The notes: generated from the sequence alone by a model not told the origin. Positions 18,083 through 28,721 are shown, numbered from the stretch's first letter. The stretch: 64,000 bases of DNA from Bordetella parapertussis (GCA_943331005.2 CALQJX020000004.1:62001-126000), one strand, 5' to 3'. Numbers and translations: made by a program.

Positions 18083-19108
18083 ATGAATAGGCTGATAAGA
18101 TTCCTGCTGCACGAGTATACCCTGGTGTTCCTGTTTTGCCTCGCGGTGATACATGGCGCAGCTTTCTCGCTCATGGACAATTACGACCAGAGCAGCAGCC
18201 CCGATTGCCAGACCTATACGGGCCTCGCTCACTTCGATCTCGATCAGTCTCCCGTGCGCCGCTATAGACCTATTGTGCCGCTGTTGGCTGCTGGTGTCAA
18301 TTTTGTTTTCGGCAGGGCCTTCAATGTAATGCGCCCGCTCAGCTTCGCCGGCGATTTTCCCCTCACTGTCAGCTTTTATCTGGTTAACTGTATATTGATG
18401 AGCCTTTGGGGACTTATCATTTACCGCTTCTGCAGATCATATAAGTTAACTCCGGTCTTTGCTCTGGCTGGTTTGCTGGTTATGCTGTCCTGCCGCTGGA
18501 CACCCTATATAGCTGGCACACCCATTGCAGACTCTGTTTATTGTCTGGTAGTAGGGCTGGCATTGCTTGGTATCAGAGAAAAGAACAATGCCATGCTCAC
18601 GCTGGCCATATTCGTAGGGCCATTTGCCAAAGAGGCCTTTATATTCATTGCACCGCTTATTTTTTTCTTCGGCAGCATAGGTAAGGGGCGTCAGTTAGCA
18701 TATTTCGCACTTTCCGCCATTATGGTATTCTCATTCAGGTATGCATATGATGGTGTAGCCGGTTTGCCTCCTTCCAGTGGGTTGGCTGCCGATGTGGGTC
18801 ATATATACCATCTTGCAGACCATACTCGCCGCCTGTTCAGTTTTCATGGCGCTTACGATGTGTTGTCCAATTTTGGGGTTTGGTTATTATTCCCGTTGTT
18901 AGCACTATGGTTAGCACCCGCCTACAGGCAGTTACTCAGAGAAAATGCAGAATGGTATATGCTCTTTTTTATGGCAGCTGTGTTCATTCATATGGTTTTA
19001 TCCAGTTCTTTCGAACGAATGTTCTACCTCTCTATGCCCCTTATTTGCTTATTTACAGGGCTTTCTTTCCTATCTTTGCATAACATAATCAGGGAAACAA
19101 AAAAATAA
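18083..19108 (+). CDS. Multi-pass membrane protein, possibly GT-C-like
   Basis: 341 aa with about eight hydrophobic helices. Notable features are an early extracytoplasmic acidic loop after the first helix (SLMDNYDQSSSPDCQTY), RRYRPIVPLLAAGV, and PFAKEAFIF between helices, a pattern seen in GT-C-type lipid-linked sugar transferases. No family is firmly recognised. It sits between the tRNA cluster and tuf, where many bacteria have no gene, and ends 82 bases before tuf, whose own promoter lies in that gap. Confidence 0.6.
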   Translation: MNRLIRFLLHEYTLVFLFCLAVIHGAAFSLMDNYDQSSSPDCQTYTGLAHFDLDQSPVRRYRPIVPLLAAGVNFVFGRAFNVMRPLSFAGDFPLTVSFYLVNCILMSLWGLIIYRFCRSYKLTPVFALAGLLVMLSCRWTPYIAGTPIADSVYCLVVGLALLGIREKNNAMLTLAIFVGPFAKEAFIFIAPLIFFFGSIGKGRQLAYFALSAIMVFSFRYAYDGVAGLPPSSGLAADVGHIYHLADHTRRLFSFHGAYDVLSNFGVWLLFPLLALWLAPAYRQLLRENAEWYMLFFMAAVFIHMVLSSSFERMFYLSMPLICLFTGLSFLSLHNIIRETKK

Positions 19109-19133
19109 TTTTATTTGGAGAAGAATTTTAGCT

Positions 19134-19141
19134 TATATTTG
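19134..19141 (+). promoter_or_regulatory. -7 box for tuf
   Basis: TATATTTG, an exact TAnnTTTG match, about 50 bases before the tuf ATG. Confidence 0.65.
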
Positions 19142-19190
19142 CACACTTTTTAAGATAAAGCACAATCTAATAATTTCAAAACAATAAAAA

Positions 19191-20378
19191 ATGGCAAAAG
19201 AAACCTTTAAGAGGGAGAAACCCCACGTAAACATTGGGACCATCGGCCACGTTGACCATGGTAAAACTACATTGACAGCTGCAATCACAACCATTCTGGC
19301 AAATAAAGGTTTGGCAGAAAAGAAAGGATATGATGAAATTGATGCTGCTCCGGAAGAAAAAGAGCGTGGTATCACTATCAACACTGCTCACGTAGAATAC
19401 CAGACTGTAAATCGTCACTACGCTCACGTTGACTGTCCAGGTCACGCTGACTATGTAAAGAACATGATCACTGGTGCTGCACAGATGGACGGTGCGATCC
19501 TTGTGGTAGCTGCTACTGACGGTCCAATGCCTCAGACTAAAGAGCACATCCTGCTGGCTCGCCAGGTAGGTGTACCTCGTATCGTGGTATTCATGAACAA
19601 AGTTGACCTTGTTGAAGACGCTGAGATCCTCGAACTCGTTGAGATGGAGATCCGTGATCTGCTCAGCAAATACGAATATGATGGTGATAACACACCAATC
19701 ATTCAGGGTTCTGCTACAGGTGCACTCGCTGGCGAAGGTAAGTGGGTTAAAGCTGTAGAAGATCTGATGGAAGCTGTGGATTCTTACATCCCACTTCCTC
19801 CACGTCCTATCGATCAGGCATTCCTGATGTCAGTAGAAGACGTGTTCACTATCACTGGTCGTGGTACAGTTGCAACTGGCCGTATCGAGCGTGGTATCAT
19901 CAAAGTTGGTGACAACGTTGAGATCGTAGGTTTCAATGAAGCACCACTTACCTCTACTTGTACAGGTGTGGAAATGTTCAAAAAACTCCTCGATCGTGGT
20001 GAAGCTGGTGACAACGCCGGTCTCCTCCTCCGTGGTATTGAAAAGAGCCAGATCCGTCGTGGTATGGTTATCTGCGCTCCTAAGACCATCACTCCTCACA
20101 CTGATTTCAGAGGTGAAGTTTATGTTCTGAGCAAAGAAGAAGGTGGTCGTCACACGCCATTCTTCAACAAATACCGTCCTCAGTTCTATTTCCGTACTAC
20201 AGACGTAACTGGTGAGTGCGAACTGCCAGCAGGTGTAGAAATGGTAATGCCTGGTGATAACGTGAACCTTCTGGTTAAACTCATCGCTCCGATCGCGATG
20301 GAAAAAGGTCTGAAATTCGCGATCCGCGAAGGTGGCCGTACAGTTGGTGCAGGTCAGGTAACTGAGATCATCAAATAA
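19191..20378 (+). CDS. tuf: Elongation factor Tu
   Basis: 395 aa. G1 GHVDHGKTT (about 18-26), switch I with [13 protein letters not shown]3 [13 protein letters not shown]4 NKVDL, then domains II/III ending [11 protein letters not shown]. Delivers aminoacyl-tRNA to the ribosome. Codon use is visibly more biased (many GTT/GGT/CGT) than its neighbours, as expected for a highly expressed gene. A 14-bp-stem terminator follows directly; secE and nusG are not here. Confidence 0.98.
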   Translation: MAKETFKREKPHVNIGTIGHVDHGKTTLTAAITTILANKGLAEKKGYDEIDAAPEEKERGITINTAHVEYQTVNRHYAHVDCPGHADYVKNMITGAAQMDGAILVVAATDGPMPQTKEHILLARQVGVPRIVVFMNKVDLVEDAEILELVEMEIRDLLSKYEYDGDNTPIIQGSATGALAGEGKWVKAVEDLMEAVDSYIPLPPRPIDQAFLMSVEDVFTITGRGTVATGRIERGIIKVGDNVEIVGFNEAPLTSTCTGVEMFKKLLDRGEAGDNAGLLLRGIEKSQIRRGMVICAPKTITPHTDFRGEVYVLSKEEGGRHTPFFNKYRPQFYFRTTDVTGECELPAGVEMVMPGDNVNLLVKLIAPIAMEKGLKFAIREGGRTVGAGQVTEIIK

Positions 20379-20413
20379 GCATGATGCAGCTTAGCTGCTG
20401 AATGATAATAATG

Positions 20414-20449
20414 AAAGAGCCATTCCGTTTACGGAATGGCTCTTTTGTT
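20414..20449 (+). terminator. Strong terminator after tuf
   Basis: Perfect 14-bp stem AAAGAGCCATTCCG / CGGAATGGCTCTTT with a TTTA loop, then a TTTTGTTTT tail. It can work in both directions. Confidence 0.9.
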
Positions 20450-20534
20450 TTGAATAAGCACAAAGACTGACCATACATTTTCTGTACTTTTCTCAATATC
20501 CGGTGTCCTTCTTCATCAGCAGCCTTGGTCTGTT

Positions 20535-21397
20535 TTATCTGGTGGCAAAGTATAGTATGCTGCGATTGGCAATATGAATGATCTTCCCACTGCTCACAGT
20601 CTTTCTGTATGTCCAGTTGCCCATCTTGTCATACCTGTAATAGAAATGATCAGAACCCGAATACTTCCCCTCGCTGTAATGAGCTATGGCATATGGTTCA
20701 TCAGCATTTGCCTGGTAGCGAAACCTGTTCACAAAATAGGGTGGTTTGCCGGTGTAGGGTGGTGCGGGTGCATGACTACCTTTCTGCCTTTCTGCCTTTC
20801 TTCCAGTAGCCTGCCCTTGCCATCATATACATACTTTATCTGTGTTGCTGTTTTGCCATCTTCCTCTTCATAGGTCTCGCTCAGCAATTGCCCGTTACCA
20901 TTATAGCTGCACTTATGCAAATAATTGATTGATGCAGACCATTCGGTATGTCTTATTCCATCACAAGACTCAGAATAGGTGCCGGTACTATATTTTACAG
21001 TATCTGTAGCAATAAATTTCCCTTCTTTATCTATGGCGTATGTTGTCTTGTTATGTACACGATTGTCCGAATCCAGCAAAATTGCTACTTCCAATCTGCT
21101 TTCACCGCGCGGGGTATTGATAGGGTCAATGTTGTAGATATAGATCGTCCTGAAGCTGTCCTCGTCATGTTCTTTATGATATTGCTGCTCAGTGATTTGT
21201 TCTTTTGTATTGAAAAGGGTAGTTGTTTCATCAGTTGCCAGTGTGTCAGCACCATTGCTATCGTACAGGAAGGTCTGTTTCGTTTCTCTGATCTGTTTTA
21301 CCTGCCCTTTCAGCCCCAACAGGCGCAGCTCGTTACGTTCGCCGGCATGTGTGTATGTGGTGAGCCATAGTAGCAGTAAAAGGAGCGTATACTTCAT
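20535..21397 (-). pseudogene. Secreted YD-repeat-like protein, split by an 8-bp repeat
   Basis: Two frames together encode one protein. From ATG 21397 there is a signal peptide (MKYTLLLLLLWLTTYTHAG), then RHS/YD-like strands (KYVYDGKGRLLEERQK). This frame shifts at the repeat 20779-20802 and stops at 20729. The rest (NRFRYQANADEPYAIAHY, YYRYDKMGNWTYR) continues in another frame from GTG 20732 to 20535. Removing one 8-base unit restores a single frame of about 285 residues. It may be an inactivated gene or a switchable one. Function unknown; YD repeats bind sugars or build secreted shells in other families. Confidence 0.75.
20779..20802. repeat. 8-bp tandem repeat inside the YD-repeat gene
   Basis: Plus strand CCTTTCTG at 20779-20786 and 20787-20794, then CCTTTCTT at 20795-20802. 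Unit length is not a multiple of three, so a change in copy number changes the reading frame. Confidence 0.9.
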
Positions 21398-21463
21398 ATA
21401 ACCCTGTGTTCAATAAAGTTACATTTTACTCTTCAGTGGGTACTGAGGCATTTTCAGGCAATA

Positions 21464-21495
21464 AAAAAGCCGCCTCGTTCCGGAGGCAGCTTTTT
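21464..21495 (-). terminator. Terminator of the rimP-nusA-infB operon
   Basis: On the minus strand, AAAAAGCTGCCTCC then a short loop and GAGGCGGCTTTTTT. The stem has one mismatch; it lies just after the infB stop at 21511. Confidence 0.8.
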
Positions 21496-21510
21496 GTGTA
21501 TCTGTTTATT

Positions 21511-24500
21511 CTACAAAGTACGTTTTACTTCTACTTCTTCGAATCCTTCTATGATATCGCCAACACGTAGGTCGTTGTAGTTTTTCACCATCAGACCGCA
21601 CTCGTAGCCATAGTTTACTTCTTTTACGTCGTCTTTGAAACGTTTCAGAGAGCTCAGTTCGCCTGAGTAAACCACTATACCATCGCGAACTATGTTCAGC
21701 TTGGTCTGGCGGGTCATCTTGCCATCCAGTACATAACAACCGGCAATGGTACCTATACCATTGATCTTGTAGATCTCGCGGATCTCGATGTTGGCCACAG
21801 TTTTCTTCTCCACCTTTGGTTCCAGCAGACCTTCCATTGCGCTCTTTATCTCTTCGATCGCATCGTAGATGATAGAGTATGTACGGATCTCGATGTTCTC
21901 CTGTTCTGCCAGCCTTGCAGCCTGCATAGACGGACGAACCTGGAAGCCAATGATGATAGCGTCTGACGCCGTTGCCAGCAATACATCGCTCTCTGTGATC
22001 TGGCCCACGCCTTTGTGTACCACGTTGATTGCAACTTCTTCTGTAGACAATTTCTGCAGCGAATCGCTCAATGCTTCTACAGAACCATCGAAGTCGCCCT
22101 TGATGATAACGCCCAGCTCCTTGAAGTTGCCGAGTGCCAGTCGACGGCCGATTTCGTCCAGCGTGATGTGCTTGCGGGCACGTATACCCTGTTCGCGCAT
22201 GATCTGTGCACGGTGGTTGGCCACCTCTTTTGCTTCGTTCTCGTCGGTATATATCTTGAACTTCTCACCAGCCTGTGGTGCGCCGTTAAGACCCAGCACC
22301 TGCACCGGTGTAGACGGACCGGCAACTTTTACGCGCTGGCCACGTTCGTTGAACATTGCTTTGATCTTACCAAAGTACTGTCCGCATACTGCCATGTCAC
22401 CCTGACTCAGCGTACCATTCTGTATAAGTACTGTCGACTGATAGCCGCGGCCTTTATCAAGCGATGCTTCGATAACACTACCTGATGCCATCCTGTCCGG
22501 ATTTGCTTTCAGATCCAGCATTTCAGCTTCTAAACCTATCTTTTCAAGCAGCAGGTCTATATTCAGCCCTTTCTTGGCAGATATTTCCTGACTCTGGAAT
22601 TTACCACCCCAGTCTTCTACCAGTATATTCAGTTGGGCAAGCTGCTCCTTTATCTTCTCAGGATTAGCGCCATCCTTGTCTATTTTGTTGATAGCAAATA
22701 TCATTGGCAGGCTTGCCGCCTGTGCGTGAGATATTGCTTCCTTGGTCTGAGGCATTATCGCATCGTCTGCAGCAACAACTATCACAGCAACGTCGGCTAC
22801 CTTGGCACCACGTGCACGCATCGCGGTAAACGCTTCGTGACCCGGAGTATCGAGGAAGGTGATCTTTTTGCCTGTGGCAGTTTTTACCTGATATGCACCA
22901 ATGTGCTGCGTGATACCACCGGCCTCACCTGCAACCACATTCGCACTTCTTATATAGTCAAGCAGAGAGGTTTTACCATGATCTACGTGACCCATGATCG
23001 TAACGATAGGAGCCCTTGGTTCCAGATCCTCTTCGTTGTCGTCAACTTCTTCAATTTCTTCAGCTTCCTGCTCCAGGTTAATGAATTCAACATCATAGCC
23101 GAATTCACTTGCCACCAGTTCTATCACCTCAGCATCAAGACGCTGGTTGATAGATACCATGATGCCCAGACCCATACACTTACTAATGATCTCAGCAAAG
23201 CTTACATCCAGCAGACCAGCCAGTTCGCTTACAGATATGAACTCTGTAACCTGAATGAGGTTGCCCTGTTCTGAATTTTCAGCTGCTAAGCGTTTTTCAG
23301 CCATTTCATCACGCTTGTTACGGCGGTATTTGGCTTTCAGGTTTTTGCTGCGGGTAGAACCGGTCAGTTTAGCCTGTGTTTCACGTATCTTATCCTGAAT
23401 TGCTTTTGTATCAATTTCCTGCTGCTGAGCCGATACAGGTGCACTACGCATATCCCTGCGACGGTCATCTCTGCCAGCCGGTCCACGACCAACACCGCCA
23501 CCCTGGCGGTTATCTGGCCTCTGGCCTGGTGCACCACCCGGACCTCTGCGTTCATTAGGGTTGTTACGGCCCGGTATACCACGTCCCTGCTGCTGGCCCG
23601 GTGCGCCGCCTGTTTGCGGGCCACGGTTTTCGCCTGGTTTGTTTGGCTCCGGCTTTTTATCTACAGGTATACGCTTGCGTTTGCGTTTTTCCCTGCTGTC
23701 GGGCCTGCCTGAAGACTGAGATACCGGAAGTTCTATCTTACCGATGATCTTAGGACCTTCCAGCCTTGGAGCCCTCATTTCAATATGTTCTGGTTTGCCG
23801 GCTTCATCATCATCGGTAGTTGCTTCTGCAGCTACTACCGGTGTTGTCGCAGTTGGTTCTGTCTCGGCTACAGGTGCCGGAGGTGGTGCTGCTACAGGTG
23901 CCGGAGTGGGTTTCACTTCTTCTTCTATAACTGTTTCGGGTGCAGGTGTCGGCACTTTGCGTTCTTCCTGTTCCGCTTCCGGAGCACTTTCTGCTTTTGG
24001 CGTATCTTTTTTCTTGGCTACAGCACCTTTCTTAGGTCTGGATTCCATATTCAACTGATCCAGATCTATTTTGCCTATTATATTAGGCCCGCCAATCTTG
24101 GGTGCTTTCACATCCAGATGTTCAGGCTCGGCAGGTGTTGCAGGCTCTTCTTTTTTAACTTCTTCCTTTTTGGGCGCTTCTGCAGCTGCTACTTCAGCTA
24201 CCTTGGGTGCTTTAGGCGCAGCTACTACCGTTGGTGCCGGCTGTGCTACTGCTGCCTCTGCTACTACCGGTGTTTTCGGGGCCTCTGGTTGAGGAGCTTT
24301 AACAGGCTGTTCTTTTGGCTTTTCTTCTGCAACTGGCTTAGCCTTTGCTTCCGGTGCTTTTACAGCAGGTTCTTCCTTCTTGTCCTTTACGGTGATATCA
24401 AGCTCTTCGCGGGTCTTTTTGATGCCCTCCAGCAGAGAACCCTTTGGCAGGGCTATATTCTCGCTCTTCTGTTTGTCTTTTTTATCCTGGGCGAACTCCA

Positions 24501-24657
24501 CCTGCAGGGCACTATACATCTGCTCTGAAAGCTTGGTACTCGGGTTGCTGCTGATCTCAAAGCCTTTATCTGTAAGAAACTCTACAAGTGTTTCTTTACC
24601 GATGTTGAACTCCTTTGCGGCAGCCAGCAACCTGGGTGTATTTATTGTTGTACTCAT
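21511..24657 (-). CDS. infB: Translation initiation factor IF-2
   Basis: 1048 aa from ATG 24657 ([20 protein letters not shown], the conserved Bacteroidota start); longer in-frame starts lie upstream of the natural N-terminus. A long Ala/Pro/Glu/Lys linker includes two copies of a Bacteroidota-type motif ([15 protein letters not shown] and [15 protein letters not shown]), then an Arg/Gly-rich stretch. The G domain starts near residue 553 with [17 protein letters not shown] and NKIDK, followed by domains II-IV. GTP-dependent positioning of initiator tRNA on the 30S subunit. Last gene of rimP-nusA-infB. Confidence 0.97.
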   Translation of the reverse strand: MSTTINTPRLLAAAKEFNIGKETLVEFLTDKGFEISSNPSTKLSEQMYSALQVEFAQDKKDKQKSENIALPKGSLLEGIKKTREELDITVKDKKEEPAVKAPEAKAKPVAEEKPKEQPVKAPQPEAPKTPVVAEAAVAQPAPTVVAAPKAPKVAEVAAAEAPKKEEVKKEEPATPAEPEHLDVKAPKIGGPNIIGKIDLDQLNMESRPKKGAVAKKKDTPKAESAPEAEQEERKVPTPAPETVIEEEVKPTPAPVAAPPPAPVAETEPTATTPVVAAEATTDDDEAGKPEHIEMRAPRLEGPKIIGKIELPVSQSSGRPDSREKRKRKRIPVDKKPEPNKPGENRGPQTGGAPGQQQGRGIPGRNNPNERRGPGGAPGQRPDNRQGGGVGRGPAGRDDRRRDMRSAPVSAQQQEIDTKAIQDKIRETQAKLTGSTRSKNLKAKYRRNKRDEMAEKRLAAENSEQGNLIQVTEFISVSELAGLLDVSFAEIISKCMGLGIMVSINQRLDAEVIELVASEFGYDVEFINLEQEAEEIEEVDDNEEDLEPRAPIVTIMGHVDHGKTSLLDYIRSANVVAGEAGGITQHIGAYQVKTATGKKITFLDTPGHEAFTAMRARGAKVADVAVIVVAADDAIMPQTKEAISHAQAASLPMIFAINKIDKDGANPEKIKEQLAQLNILVEDWGGKFQSQEISAKKGLNIDLLLEKIGLEAEMLDLKANPDRMASGSVIEASLDKGRGYQSTVLIQNGTLSQGDMAVCGQYFGKIKAMFNERGQRVKVAGPSTPVQVLGLNGAPQAGEKFKIYTDENEAKEVANHRAQIMREQGIRARKHITLDEIGRRLALGNFKELGVIIKGDFDGSVEALSDSLQKLSTEEVAINVVHKGVGQITESDVLLATASDAIIIGFQVRPSMQAARLAEQENIEIRTYSIIYDAIEEIKSAMEGLLEPKVEKKTVANIEIREIYKINGIGTIAGCYVLDGKMTRQTKLNIVRDGIVVYSGELSSLKRFKDDVKEVNYGYECGLMVKNYNDLRVGDIIEGFEEVEVKRTL

Positions 24658-24799
24658 TCTTGTTTTTTCCTTGTCAGATGTTTTTTCAAAAAGCCCCGAG
24701 GGCCCCTGCCCAGACCACAAACCTACGCCATTTTTCAGTGAAAATGGCATCGGGGGCATATGTTATCGTTATTCCATAAGAACAATAGTGGTTTAAAGG

Positions 24800-26047
24800 T
24801 TATTGTTCTTCGTTAAATTCTGCTTCCAATACTCTGCGAACGTCCCTTACGGTTTCTTCTTCCAGGTCGGTACGACGTATCAGCTCTTCGGCCGACAATT
24901 CCAGCACGCTCAGTGCCGTATCGCAACCTATTCGCTTGAATTCGTCGATTACCCATGGTTCTATTTCATCAGAGAATTCATCAAGATCGATATCGTATTC
25001 TACGTCTTCTTTCACATCGCGATACACATCTATGCTGTAGCCGGTAAGTTCCTGCGCCAGTTTGATGTTCACACCTTTTTTACCGATAGCCAGCGATACC
25101 TGATCCGGATCGAGGTACACATCTGCCTTCATCGTTTCGTTGTTCAGCTCCATTTTGTTGATACGTGATGGAGTGAGCGCACGCTGCAGCAGCAACTGAA
25201 TATTGGTAGTGAAATTGATGATATCTATGTTTTCATTGCGCAGTTCGCGAACAATACCGTGTATACGGCTGCCCTTCATACCCACACATGCGCCTACTGG
25301 ATCTATACGGTCGTCGTAGCTTTCTACAGCCACTTTCGCACGCTCGCCCGGTTCGCGTACTATCTTCTTGATCACTATCAGACCATCCAGTATTTCCGGC
25401 ACTTCTATTTCCAGCAGTTTCTCCAGGAAAGATGGGTGTGTACGGCTCAGGATGATGATCGGTGAGTTATTGCGCATTTCTACTTTCTTCACCACGGCAC
25501 GTACTGTTTCGCCTTTCTTGAAGAAGTCTGTAGGTATCTGCTCAGACTTAGGCATGATCAGTTCATTACCTTCGTCATCAAGCAGCAATATTTCTTTTTT
25601 CCATATCTGGTATACCTCGCCATTTATAATGTCACCAACGCGATCGGCATATTTTTTCAGCAGATTGTTCTTTTTTAGGTCGCCTATACGTGCAGCAAGT
25701 GTTTGTTTGGCGGCAAGTATAGCCCTGCGGCCAAAGTTGCGCACATCCACTTCTTCATATACTTCTTCACCTACACTGTAGTCAGGCTCTATCTTTATCG
25801 CTTCAGAATAAGGTATCTGCAGGTTCTCGTCTTCTACCATGCCGTCTTCAACGATCTCGCGGCGCCTGAAGATCTCGAGGTCACCGGTCTGGTCGTTTAC
25901 GATAACGTCAAAGTTCTCATCCGTAACATACTTCTTACGAAGCAGCGTTTTGAAAACGTCTTCCAACACCTTCATGAGGGTAGGCCTGTCAATATTTTCA
26001 GCGTCTTTAAACTCCTGAAAGGAGTCGATGAGGTTAATGCTTGCCAT
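24800..26047 (-). CDS. nusA: Transcription termination/antitermination factor NusA
   Basis: 415 aa: N-terminal RNA-polymerase-binding domain, S1 domain, and two KH domains (GACVGMKGSRIHGIVRELRNENIDII and LAIGKKGVNIKLAQELTGY). A short acidic C-terminus follows (LSVLELSAEELIRRTDLEEETV), without the long acidic repeats of enterobacterial NusA. Modulates pausing, termination and antitermination. Lies 47 bases after rimP and upstream of infB. Confidence 0.96.
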   Translation of the reverse strand: MASINLIDSFQEFKDAENIDRPTLMKVLEDVFKTLLRKKYVTDENFDVIVNDQTGDLEIFRRREIVEDGMVEDENLQIPYSEAIKIEPDYSVGEEVYEEVDVRNFGRRAILAAKQTLAARIGDLKKNNLLKKYADRVGDIINGEVYQIWKKEILLLDDEGNELIMPKSEQIPTDFFKKGETVRAVVKKVEMRNNSPIIILSRTHPSFLEKLLEIEVPEILDGLIVIKKIVREPGERAKVAVESYDDRIDPVGACVGMKGSRIHGIVRELRNENIDIINFTTNIQLLLQRALTPSRINKMELNNETMKADVYLDPDQVSLAIGKKGVNIKLAQELTGYSIDVYRDVKEDVEYDIDLDEFSDEIEPWVIDEFKRIGCDTALSVLELSAEELIRRTDLEEETVRDVRRVLEAEFNEEQ

Positions 26048-26094
26048 AATGCTATCTTTTACAACATATTGCCCTGCCGGGCAGCATGGGTTAA

Positions 26095-26550
26095 TTAAAA
26101 AATAATTTGAACGATTGTTTTTTTGATATTTGAAAAAGGTATCTCAGCTATTATTTTTTCGTGTGGTTTCTTGCCTTTCACTTCCAGAGTCAGCTGCTCG
26201 TCGCCTACTGCTGTCAGCATACCGGTTTGTTCGCTGTCGTCATTCATGGTCACTGTTACTTTGCGACCCACATTCTTTTTGTACTGGCGCATCTGTACCA
26301 ATGGCTCATCTACACCCGGGCTCGATACTTCAAGTGAGAAGTCACCATCGGGAAACATACCTGCTTCTTCTATTGCAGCATACAACTTCCTGTTGATGGA
26401 AGATGCCTTGTCAATAGAAAATCCACTGTCGGAATCCAGAAAAACCTTGATGTTGTTCGTCGGTTTTATCTTGATGTTCACAATGAACATATCAGTCCCG
26501 TCAACCAACGGTTCCAGCATAGAATACACTTTTTCAATAATTTCGGCCAT
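26095..26550 (-). CDS. rimP: Ribosome maturation factor RimP
   Basis: 151 aa from ATG 26550 (MAEIIEKVYSMLEPLV); an upstream in-frame start would fall inside the promoter region. Contains the RimP core FLDSDSGFSIDKASSINRKLYAAIEE, LEVSSPGVDEPLV and a C-terminal beta-barrel (GRKVTVTMNDDSEQTGML). Required for 30S assembly. First gene of the operon, with a -7 box at 26608. Confidence 0.93.
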   Translation of the reverse strand: MAEIIEKVYSMLEPLVDGTDMFIVNIKIKPTNNIKVFLDSDSGFSIDKASSINRKLYAAIEEAGMFPDGDFSLEVSSPGVDEPLVQMRQYKKNVGRKVTVTMNDDSEQTGMLTAVGDEQLTLEVKGKKPHEKIIAEIPFSNIKKTIVQIIF

Positions 26551-26607
26551 ACAGACAATAAACGAGGGGACAACCAGTGTCCCCTCTCTTTTTGAATAAA
26601 TCTGTTG

Positions 26608-26615
26608 CAAATATA
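26608..26615 (-). promoter_or_regulatory. -7 box for rimP-nusA-infB
   Basis: TATATTTG on the minus strand, 57 bases upstream of the rimP ATG. Confidence 0.6.
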
Positions 26616-26817
26616 TAACACTTGACTGAAATAGCCAAAAAGTTAATGAAGGGAAAGTTTAAAGTGTTGTTATATTTACATTATCTGTATGCTTTGGCGT
26701 CCTTCAGGTTACCACAAACCATTTAAAGCAACCAGTTCGGGTTTTTATATTAATACCACATAGAAAATCCCTATCAGTAGGCAGCCTCAGCCATCTGTAC
26801 ACTAAACCTATATAATG

Positions 26818-26825
26818 TACCTTTG
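26818..26825 (+). promoter_or_regulatory. -7 box abutting the DAHP synthase start
   Basis: TACCTTTG ends four bases before ATG 26830 (spacer CACC). With the usual distance from this box to the start of transcription, the mRNA would begin at or within a few bases of the ATG. Confidence 0.6.
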
Positions 26826-26829
26826 CACC

Positions 26830-27906
26830 ATGTCTTTTTTCAAAACGGCAAGGCCTTTTATCATTGCTGGTCCGTGTAGTGCAGAAACCAGAGCGCAGGT
26901 TATGGCGGTGGCAGCAGAGCTGGCCGGTATGAATGTGCAGCTGATGCGTGCCGGTGTGTGGAAACCCCGCAGCAAACCCGGCTCTTTCGAGGGCAATGGT
27001 GTTGCTGCATTGGAGTGGCTGCAGGAGGCAAAACAACTATACAAGTTACCGGTAACCATAGAGGTGGCAGAACCGGAACATGTGGAACTGTCGCTCAGAT
27101 ACGGAATAGATGTGTTGTGGGTAGGTGCCCGTACTGTTGTAAATCCGTTTCAGGTGCAGCGCCTCGCCGATGCGCTGAAAGGCGTGGATATACCCATTAT
27201 GGTAAAGAACCCTGTGAGCCCCGATGTGGAGCTATGGCAGGGTGCTATAGAGCGTTTCGAGAAAGCCGGTATCACCAGCGTAGCTGCCGTGCACCGCGGC
27301 TTCTCGGGTTATACGGCTGCTGCCGGTTACCGCAACCAGCCCAACTGGCCCATACCCATAGAGCTCAAAAGACGCAAACCCGAACTGAGCATGATCTGCG
27401 ACCCCAGCCACATTACCGGCAACAGGAGCAGGGTGGCAGAGGTTGCTCAGAAAGCCATGGATATGCACTTCGATGGCTTGATGATAGAAACGCATCCTGA
27501 TCCCGAAGCTGCTTGGAGCGATGCTGCACAGCAGGTAACGCCTGCGCAACTCAGAAACATTCTTGCAACGCTTATAGTAAGGGAAGAAGACACGCACGAT
27601 ATGAGCGGTCTGGAGCAGCTGGAATACCTACGTCAGCTCATGGATACCCTGGATGCGGAGGTCATAGACCTCGTGGCGCGCCGCATGGAGCTCAGTGGTC
27701 AGATAGGATCATTGAAGAAAATGTGCAATATGACGGTCTTCCAGCCATCGCGCTGGAGCGATATCGTGGAGTCCATCGGAAACAGGGGTATTATGCAGGG
27801 GCTAACCAAAGAATTTGTGACAGAGATGTACGAAAAGATACACCACGAAAGTATCAGGATACAACTCTCTGTAATGGAAGATACATCTAAAGAAATAAAA
27901 AAGTAA
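26830..27906 (+). CDS. Bifunctional DAHP synthase / chorismate mutase
   Basis: 358 aa from ATG 26830; the upstream in-frame ATG at 26815 lies before the promoter box. The N-terminal KDO8P/DAHP-synthase barrel has RPFIIAGPCSAET, MRAGVWKPRSKPGSFEG, IMVKNPV, SVAAVHRGF and ICDPSHITGNR. The C-terminal AroQ-type chorismate mutase (about 265-350) has LRQLMDTLDAEVIDLVARRMELSGQIGSLK. It catalyses the first step of the shikimate route and the chorismate-to-prephenate step. aroE lies nearby on the other strand. The transcript is probably leaderless. Confidence 0.93.
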   Translation: MSFFKTARPFIIAGPCSAETRAQVMAVAAELAGMNVQLMRAGVWKPRSKPGSFEGNGVAALEWLQEAKQLYKLPVTIEVAEPEHVELSLRYGIDVLWVGARTVVNPFQVQRLADALKGVDIPIMVKNPVSPDVELWQGAIERFEKAGITSVAAVHRGFSGYTAAAGYRNQPNWPIPIELKRRKPELSMICDPSHITGNRSRVAEVAQKAMDMHFDGLMIETHPDPEAAWSDAAQQVTPAQLRNILATLIVREEDTHDMSGLEQLEYLRQLMDTLDAEVIDLVARRMELSGQIGSLKKMCNMTVFQPSRWSDIVESIGNRGIMQGLTKEFVTEMYEKIHHESIRIQLSVMEDTSKEIKK

Positions 27907-27929
27907 ATTTACCCGCAAAAGCATCAGTA

Positions 27930-28721
27930 TTGGCCCTCAAACAGCACCTCGACGATAAAGTACGTTTCGACCAGCAGGTAGATAACTCAAAATTTTATGT
28001 ATTGCCTTTCATAGAAAAGACAAAAACCATAGGGCCGGGTACTGCTGTTTTTGAGGTGGGTACTGCCGAGGGTGGTGTACTGCTGCCTTTTATGGAGCGT
28101 GGCTGCACCTGCGTTGGGGTAGACCTTGCGCCCGAGCGCATAGAACTGGCAAAAGGATTCCTGGCGTCTGAGCTGGCTGCCGGAAAAGTAGAACTGCTTT
28201 GCCAGAATATATACGATGCCGATTTCCTGGCCCGTTTTTCCGGTAAGTTCGATGTCATTATCCTGAAAGATGTGATAGAACACGTACCCGAACAGGAAAA
28301 GTTTGTGCCGTATCTGCGCAACTTCCTCAAACCGGGCGGACAGATATTCTTTGGTTTCCCGCCATGGTACATGCCATTTGGTGGTCACCAGCAGGTGTGC
28401 CGCAAAAAATGGGCCAGTGTATTGCCATGGTACCACATCCTGCCTCGTCCGCTATACAAGGGACTGCTCAGGGCCGCCGGCGAGCACGAGAATATTATAA
28501 AAGAACTCATGGAGATCGTAGATACTCAGATCACCATAGAACGTTTCGAAAATATTGTAAAGGGTAGTGGACTCAAGGTGATGCACAAACAACACTTCCT
28601 CATCAATCCTATTTACAAATACAAATTCGGACTGAAGCCGCGCACGCAGTTCTCTGTGCTCTCGGTAATACCTTTCTTCCGCAACTTCGTTACCACCTGT
28701 GTCTATTACACAGTAGGGTAG
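27930..28721 (+). CDS. Class I SAM-dependent methyltransferase
   Basis: 263 aa, apparently from TTG 27930, 23 bases after the DAHP synthase stop; no ATG occurs before residue 54, which lies inside the fold. SAM motif I is VFEVGTAEGGVLLPFMERG, the acidic strand-2 end is VGVDLAPERIELAK, and motif post-I is DVIILKDVIEHVPEQEKFV, followed by FLKPGGQIFFGFPPWYM. Probably small-molecule or lipid methylation; substrate unknown. Placed in a probable operon with the aromatic gene, which does not by itself indicate function. Confidence 0.82.
   Translation: MALKQHLDDKVRFDQQVDNSKFYVLPFIEKTKTIGPGTAVFEVGTAEGGVLLPFMERGCTCVGVDLAPERIELAKGFLASELAAGKVELLCQNIYDADFLARFSGKFDVIILKDVIEHVPEQEKFVPYLRNFLKPGGQIFFGFPPWYMPFGGHQQVCRKKWASVLPWYHILPRPLYKGLLRAAGEHENIIKELMEIVDTQITIERFENIVKGSGLKVMHKQHFLINPIYKYKFGLKPRTQFSVLSVIPFFRNFVTTCVYYTVG

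Noticed and set aside
23785..24528. Cys/Phe-rich frame opposite infB
   Set aside because: Antisense to the low-complexity Ala/Pro/Glu linker of IF-2; composition artefact.
27930..27932. Methyltransferase start as an error (true start elsewhere)
   Set aside because: No ATG precedes the conserved fold within 50 codons, and the TTG sits at a sensible 23-base distance from the previous stop; TTG kept.
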